This document shows positions 61,204-64,000 of a DNA stretch of 64,000 nucleotides, piece after piece. The stretch spans positions 2,929,501 to 2,993,500 of the forward strand of contig NZ_CP126980.1 in assembly GCF_030252345.1 (NCBI RefSeq). The letters are read 5' to 3'. Source of the stretch: Actinoplanes oblitus (GTDB taxonomy: Bacteria > Actinomycetota > Actinomycetes > Mycobacteriales > Micromonosporaceae). The notes below the pieces were generated by a model. It was not told the origin of the DNA and did not search any database. It worked only from the letters and a program-made list of their open reading frames with translations. The first letter of the stretch is position 1; every line of letters begins with the position of its first letter. A program made the position numbers and the translations under genes.

Positions 61204-61776
61204 TCAGTGCGGCGCGGGACGCACTGAGCGCGCCGGCCCGCCTCGATGGCGGGTGCGAAAGGCGGCGATCTTGGCACGGTTGCCGCAGTCGGCCATGGCG
61301 CACCATCGCCGGGAGGAGTTTCGCGAGGCGTCGAGGAAGACCCACCGGCAGTCCTCGCCGCGGCAGGCCTTGATCCGTGGCCAGCTCGGCCGGGCGCTGG
61401 CACGCAGCAACGCCGCCACGGTCGCCGCGCAGACGTCCCGGGCGAGGTCGCCGGGCTCGTCCGCGCGGAGCGACGGCGCACCGCTCAGGTCCAGCCGCAA
61501 GGAGAGCGCGTCCAGGCCCGAGGTGTCGCCCGGATCGGGCTCGAGGCCGTTGTTGCGCAGCGCCAGGGCGCGGATCAGACGGCGCAGGGCGCGGAGCATC
61601 GCGACGCCCTCCGGCGCCACCGGAGCCCGCTCGGCCGCCGACGCGGTCAGCCCGCCCCACCAGTCGCGCACCGACGCGGCGTCGGTGAACTCGTCCGCCT
61701 CGGCATGAGCGGTGTTGGCGACGGCGATGAGCAACTCCTCGTCGCCGAGTTCGGGCCGGGGGGACGGGAGTGCCAT
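61204..61776 (-). CDS. CGNR zinc-finger transcriptional regulator
   Basis: A 190-residue protein. ABATE part LGDEELLIAVANTAHAEADEF...LRALRRLIRALAL; CGNR finger CRGEDCRWVFLD...RWCAMADCGNRAKIAAFRTRH (about 140-180). ATG 61776 gives the family-typical start. It is divergent from a DMT exporter and GNAT gene; repeats of GGTTA/GTAAC lie in the 103-base gap but no clean palindrome was found. Confidence 0.87.
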   Translation of the reverse strand: MALPSPRPELGDEELLIAVANTAHAEADEFTDAASVRDWWGGLTASAAERAPVAPEGVAMLRALRRLIRALALRNNGLEPDPGDTSGLDALSLRLDLSGAPSLRADEPGDLARDVCAATVAALLRASARPSWPRIKACRGEDCRWVFLDASRNSSRRWCAMADCGNRAKIAAFRTRHRGGPARSVRPAPH

Positions 61777-61879
61777 GTAACCACCGTACAGGGTTAATCG
61801 GTTGCTCCTGTCGGTAACCGGTGTAACGGTTTCAGTGGTTGCCGGGCCGCGACGGCGCGGCCGGTCAGGGGAGGTCGAC

Positions 61880-62800
61880 ATGGTGGGTTGGACAGGATGG
61901 CGCTCGGGCGAGCCCACGCTGCTGTTCTCCGCCGCGGTGTACGGCGTGAGCACCACCCTCTCGGTGGTCGCGCTGCGCGCGGTGCGCCCGGCCGACCTGC
62001 TGGCCGTCGAGGTCGGCGGCGCGGCGGTGACGTTGCTGGTCACCGCGGCCGTCCGCGGGCGGCTCCGGTGGCCGGGCGCACCGCGGCAGATGCTGATCGG
62101 CGTCCTGGTGCCGGGCCTCGCCTTCCTCTTCGGCGACCTGGGCCTCGCCCGCACGAGCGCGTCGAGCGGCAGCCTGCTGCTGGCCGCCGAGCCGCTGCTG
62201 TCGGTCCTGCTGGCGGTGGTCGTGCTCGGCGAACGGCTGACCGGCCGGGCCGCCGGGGCGATGGCCCTCGGCCTGGCCGGCGGGGCGATGGTCGCGGTGC
62301 GGCCCGGCGGCCCGTCCGGCGCCGACACGACGCTCGGCAACGGGCTGGTCCTGCTGGCGGTGGTGGCGGTCGGGTTCTACCTGGTCGCCACCCGCCGGTT
62401 CAACACCGGCGACGGGCTCGGCGAGAGCGCCTGGCAGAACGCCGGCGGCGCGCTGAGCGTGGTGCCGTTCCTGGTGGTGTCCTGGTCCACCGGCGGCACC
62501 CGGCTGGACACCGCCGGCCCGGCCGGGTGGCTGGCCTGTCTCGCGGTGGTCGGCTGTGGTGTGGTCGGTGGCGTGACGTTCAATCGGGGCATCGCCCGCG
62601 TGCCGGCGGCCCGCGCCGGACAACTGGGCAACCTGACCCCGGTGGTGGGCACGTTGACCGCCGTCGTCTTCCTCGGCGACCGGCCCTCCCCGGCGCAGAT
62701 CGCCGGCGGAGCGGCCATCGTGATCGCGCTCGCCCTGCTGCTGGGCGGCCCGGTGGGTCGAGCCGGCGAACCCGTCTTCGAACTCGAGGAGCGCCGATGA
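61880..62800 (+). CDS. EamA/DMT family transporter
   Basis: A 306-residue ten-helix transporter with the two EamA halves (about 15-140 and 155-290): GEPTLLFSAAVYGVSTTLS, GLARTSASSGSLLLAAEPLLSVLLAVVVLGERLT and PAARAGQLGNLTPVVGTLTAVVFLGDRPS. Such proteins export amino acids, cofactors or drugs. ATG 61880 follows AGGGGAGG. Its stop overlaps the ATG of the GNAT gene, so export and acetylation could act on the same compound under the divergent CGNR. Confidence 0.88.
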   Translation: MVGWTGWRSGEPTLLFSAAVYGVSTTLSVVALRAVRPADLLAVEVGGAAVTLLVTAAVRGRLRWPGAPRQMLIGVLVPGLAFLFGDLGLARTSASSGSLLLAAEPLLSVLLAVVVLGERLTGRAAGAMALGLAGGAMVAVRPGGPSGADTTLGNGLVLLAVVAVGFYLVATRRFNTGDGLGESAWQNAGGALSVVPFLVVSWSTGGTRLDTAGPAGWLACLAVVGCGVVGGVTFNRGIARVPAARAGQLGNLTPVVGTLTAVVFLGDRPSPAQIAGGAAIVIALALLLGGPVGRAGEPVFELEERR

Positions 62801-63657
62801 ACGAGCAGACCGCCCGTACGCCACTGTTCTGCGATGTCACGCTGGCCGGCCGCATCGAGCGAGCCGAGGCGCGGTTCATCGCCGCCTGCGGCGAGGCCGC
62901 CGCTCGCCGCCGCGGCGATCGGCGCGGCTTCCGCATGCCGATCGGGGGAGGGGTCGCCGGCTACGCCGAGCCGGACTCGCCACTGAACAAAGTGGCCGGT
63001 CTGGGGTTCGCCGGCCCGCCGGACCCCGCCGCCCTGGACGCGGTCGAGCAGGCGTACGCCGCTCGGGGTGCGCCGGTCCAGGCCGAGGTCGCGAGCCTCG
63101 CCGACCCCGCGGTCCTCCAGCTGCTGGCCGAGCGCGGTTACCGGCTGGTGTCCGTCGAGAACGTCCTGGGCCACGCCCTGGGCGGAGGAGCTGCCGGCCC
63201 GGTGACCCCGCCCGGGGTCGAGGTACGCCCCAGCGACGATGCCGAACTCGACACCTGGCTGGACGTGGTCGTGGAGGCGTCCCTGCACCCGGACGCTCAG
63301 GGGGTGCCGTGGCAGGAGGAATTCCCGCGCGAGGTGCTGGAGAACGCCGAGCGTGACGCCGCCGGCCTGGTCCGGCGTTACCTGGCCCGGCTGGACGGCG
63401 TGCCGGCCGGTGGCGGCAGCATGCACCTCACCGACGGCGTCGCCCAGCTGACCGGTGCCGGGACCGCGCCCGGGTTCCGCCGCCGTGGCATCCAGAGCGC
63501 CCTGCTGGCGGCCCGGCTCGCCGACGCCGCGACCGCCGGCTGCGACATCGCTGTGGTCACCGTCCAGCCCGGCTCCGCGTCGCAGCAGAACGCCCAGCGC
63601 CGCGGTTTCGACCTGCTCTACGTCCGCGCGGTGCTGGTGCTGGAACCGGGGCGATGA
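62797..63657 (+). CDS. GNAT family N-acetyltransferase
   Basis: A 286-residue protein. The C-terminal GNAT domain shows VAQLTGAGTAPGFRRRGIQSALLAARLADA (acetyl-CoA loop R/Q-x2-G-x-G/A around residues 227-235) and QNAQRRGFDLLYVRAVL. The N-terminal half has a degenerate GNAT-like fold. It is translationally coupled to the DMT exporter (ATGA). The substrate is unknown. Confidence 0.87.
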   Translation: MNEQTARTPLFCDVTLAGRIERAEARFIAACGEAAARRRGDRRGFRMPIGGGVAGYAEPDSPLNKVAGLGFAGPPDPAALDAVEQAYAARGAPVQAEVASLADPAVLQLLAERGYRLVSVENVLGHALGGGAAGPVTPPGVEVRPSDDAELDTWLDVVVEASLHPDAQGVPWQEEFPREVLENAERDAAGLVRRYLARLDGVPAGGGSMHLTDGVAQLTGAGTAPGFRRRGIQSALLAARLADAATAGCDIAVVTVQPGSASQQNAQRRGFDLLYVRAVLVLEPGR

Positions 63658-63670
63658 GGCCGCCCGGGGG

Positions 63671-63940
63671 TCAGGACGCGTAGCGCTTCTCGGCGCGGGC
63701 CCGGGCCTTGGCGGCCTCCACCTCGCGGTCCTTGGGCGGGGCGGTGGTGACCAGGCCGTCCAGCAGTTCCTGGGTGGCGGCGGCGATCGCGGCCACAGCC
63801 TGGTCGAAGACGGCCTGGTTGGCCTGGGACGGGCGGGTGGAGCCGGCTACCTTCCGGACGTACTGCAGCGCGGCGGCATGCACCTCGTCCGGCGTCGCTG
63901 GGGGTTCGAAGTTGTGCAGCTGGTGAATGTTGCGGCACAC
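63671..63940 (-). CDS. DUF2277 family protein
   Basis: An 89-residue protein beginning MCRNIHQLHNFEPPAT, the invariant start of DUF2277, followed by a helical segment (EVHAAALQYVRKVAG) and a basic tail. Function unknown; short single-domain proteins of this family are common in actinobacteria. GTG 63940 follows GGAGA. Confidence 0.85.
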   Translation of the reverse strand: MCRNIHQLHNFEPPATPDEVHAAALQYVRKVAGSTRPSQANQAVFDQAVAAIAAATQELLDGLVTTAPPKDREVEAAKARARAEKRYAS

Positions 63941-64000
63941 GGGTGTCTCCCTCGGCAGTGACCGTACGTCTTCGTGAATCTATGCGATGCCGGGAAGCCG

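Overview
The window is very GC-rich actinobacterial chromosome: GTG starts are common and ATGA/GTGA overlaps couple many genes. A fused CydDC, an SCO5389-family protein, an LLM-class oxidoreductase, CGNR zinc-finger regulators, a c-di-AMP riboswitch before a cell-wall hydrolase and a chemoreceptor suggest a sporulating, possibly motile actinomycete such as a Micromonosporaceae/Actinoplanes relative. That assignment is inference. I saw no tRNA, rRNA, CRISPR array or prophage.

Layout. 0-7 kb: two drug/oxidoreductase modules beside their regulators (MFS/TetR, TetR/SDR, AzoR/MarR) and a gluconate permease. 7-11.5 kb: a five-gene coupled operon (ECF sigma, zinc-finger membrane anti-sigma, ABC ATPase, two membrane proteins). 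11.5-17.8 kb: LLM oxidoreductase, secreted propeller-LamG protein, DUF4241, MFS/TetR. 18-20.5 kb: a 63-bp minisatellite split by an IS4-family element with a 10-bp target duplication. 20.5-31.8 kb: divergent DHPS paralogue, zinc-ribbon protein plus chemoreceptor, and the cytochrome bd operon cydA-cydB-cydDC divergent from a BlaI/M56 pair. 31.9-38.4 kb: riboswitch plus NlpC/P60, MarR/epoxide hydrolase, AAA ATPase, TPR protein, PAP2. 38.4-47 kb: back-to-back remnants of a TetR/monooxygenase pair, an mdeR-mdeA-mdeB-like sulfur amino-acid cluster, further regulators. 47-64 kb: trpB-trpA-gntR, a two-component system, YcnI, Pr6Pr, an IS701 remnant, MOSC, and a run of divergent regulator/effector pairs ending with a DMT exporter and GNAT.

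Two themes stand out. First, most enzymes or transporters sit opposite a dedicated regulator, often with visible palindromic operators in the gap. Second, spaces between genes hold many short tandem repeats. Several start at the stop codon of the preceding gene. One 63-bp family occurs both between genes and in frame inside CydDC. A separate 91-bp element carrying two DnaA-box-like 9-mers exactly 17 bp apart occurs three times (4092, 34722, 44350) with no length variation. These repeats are the most unusual content of the window.
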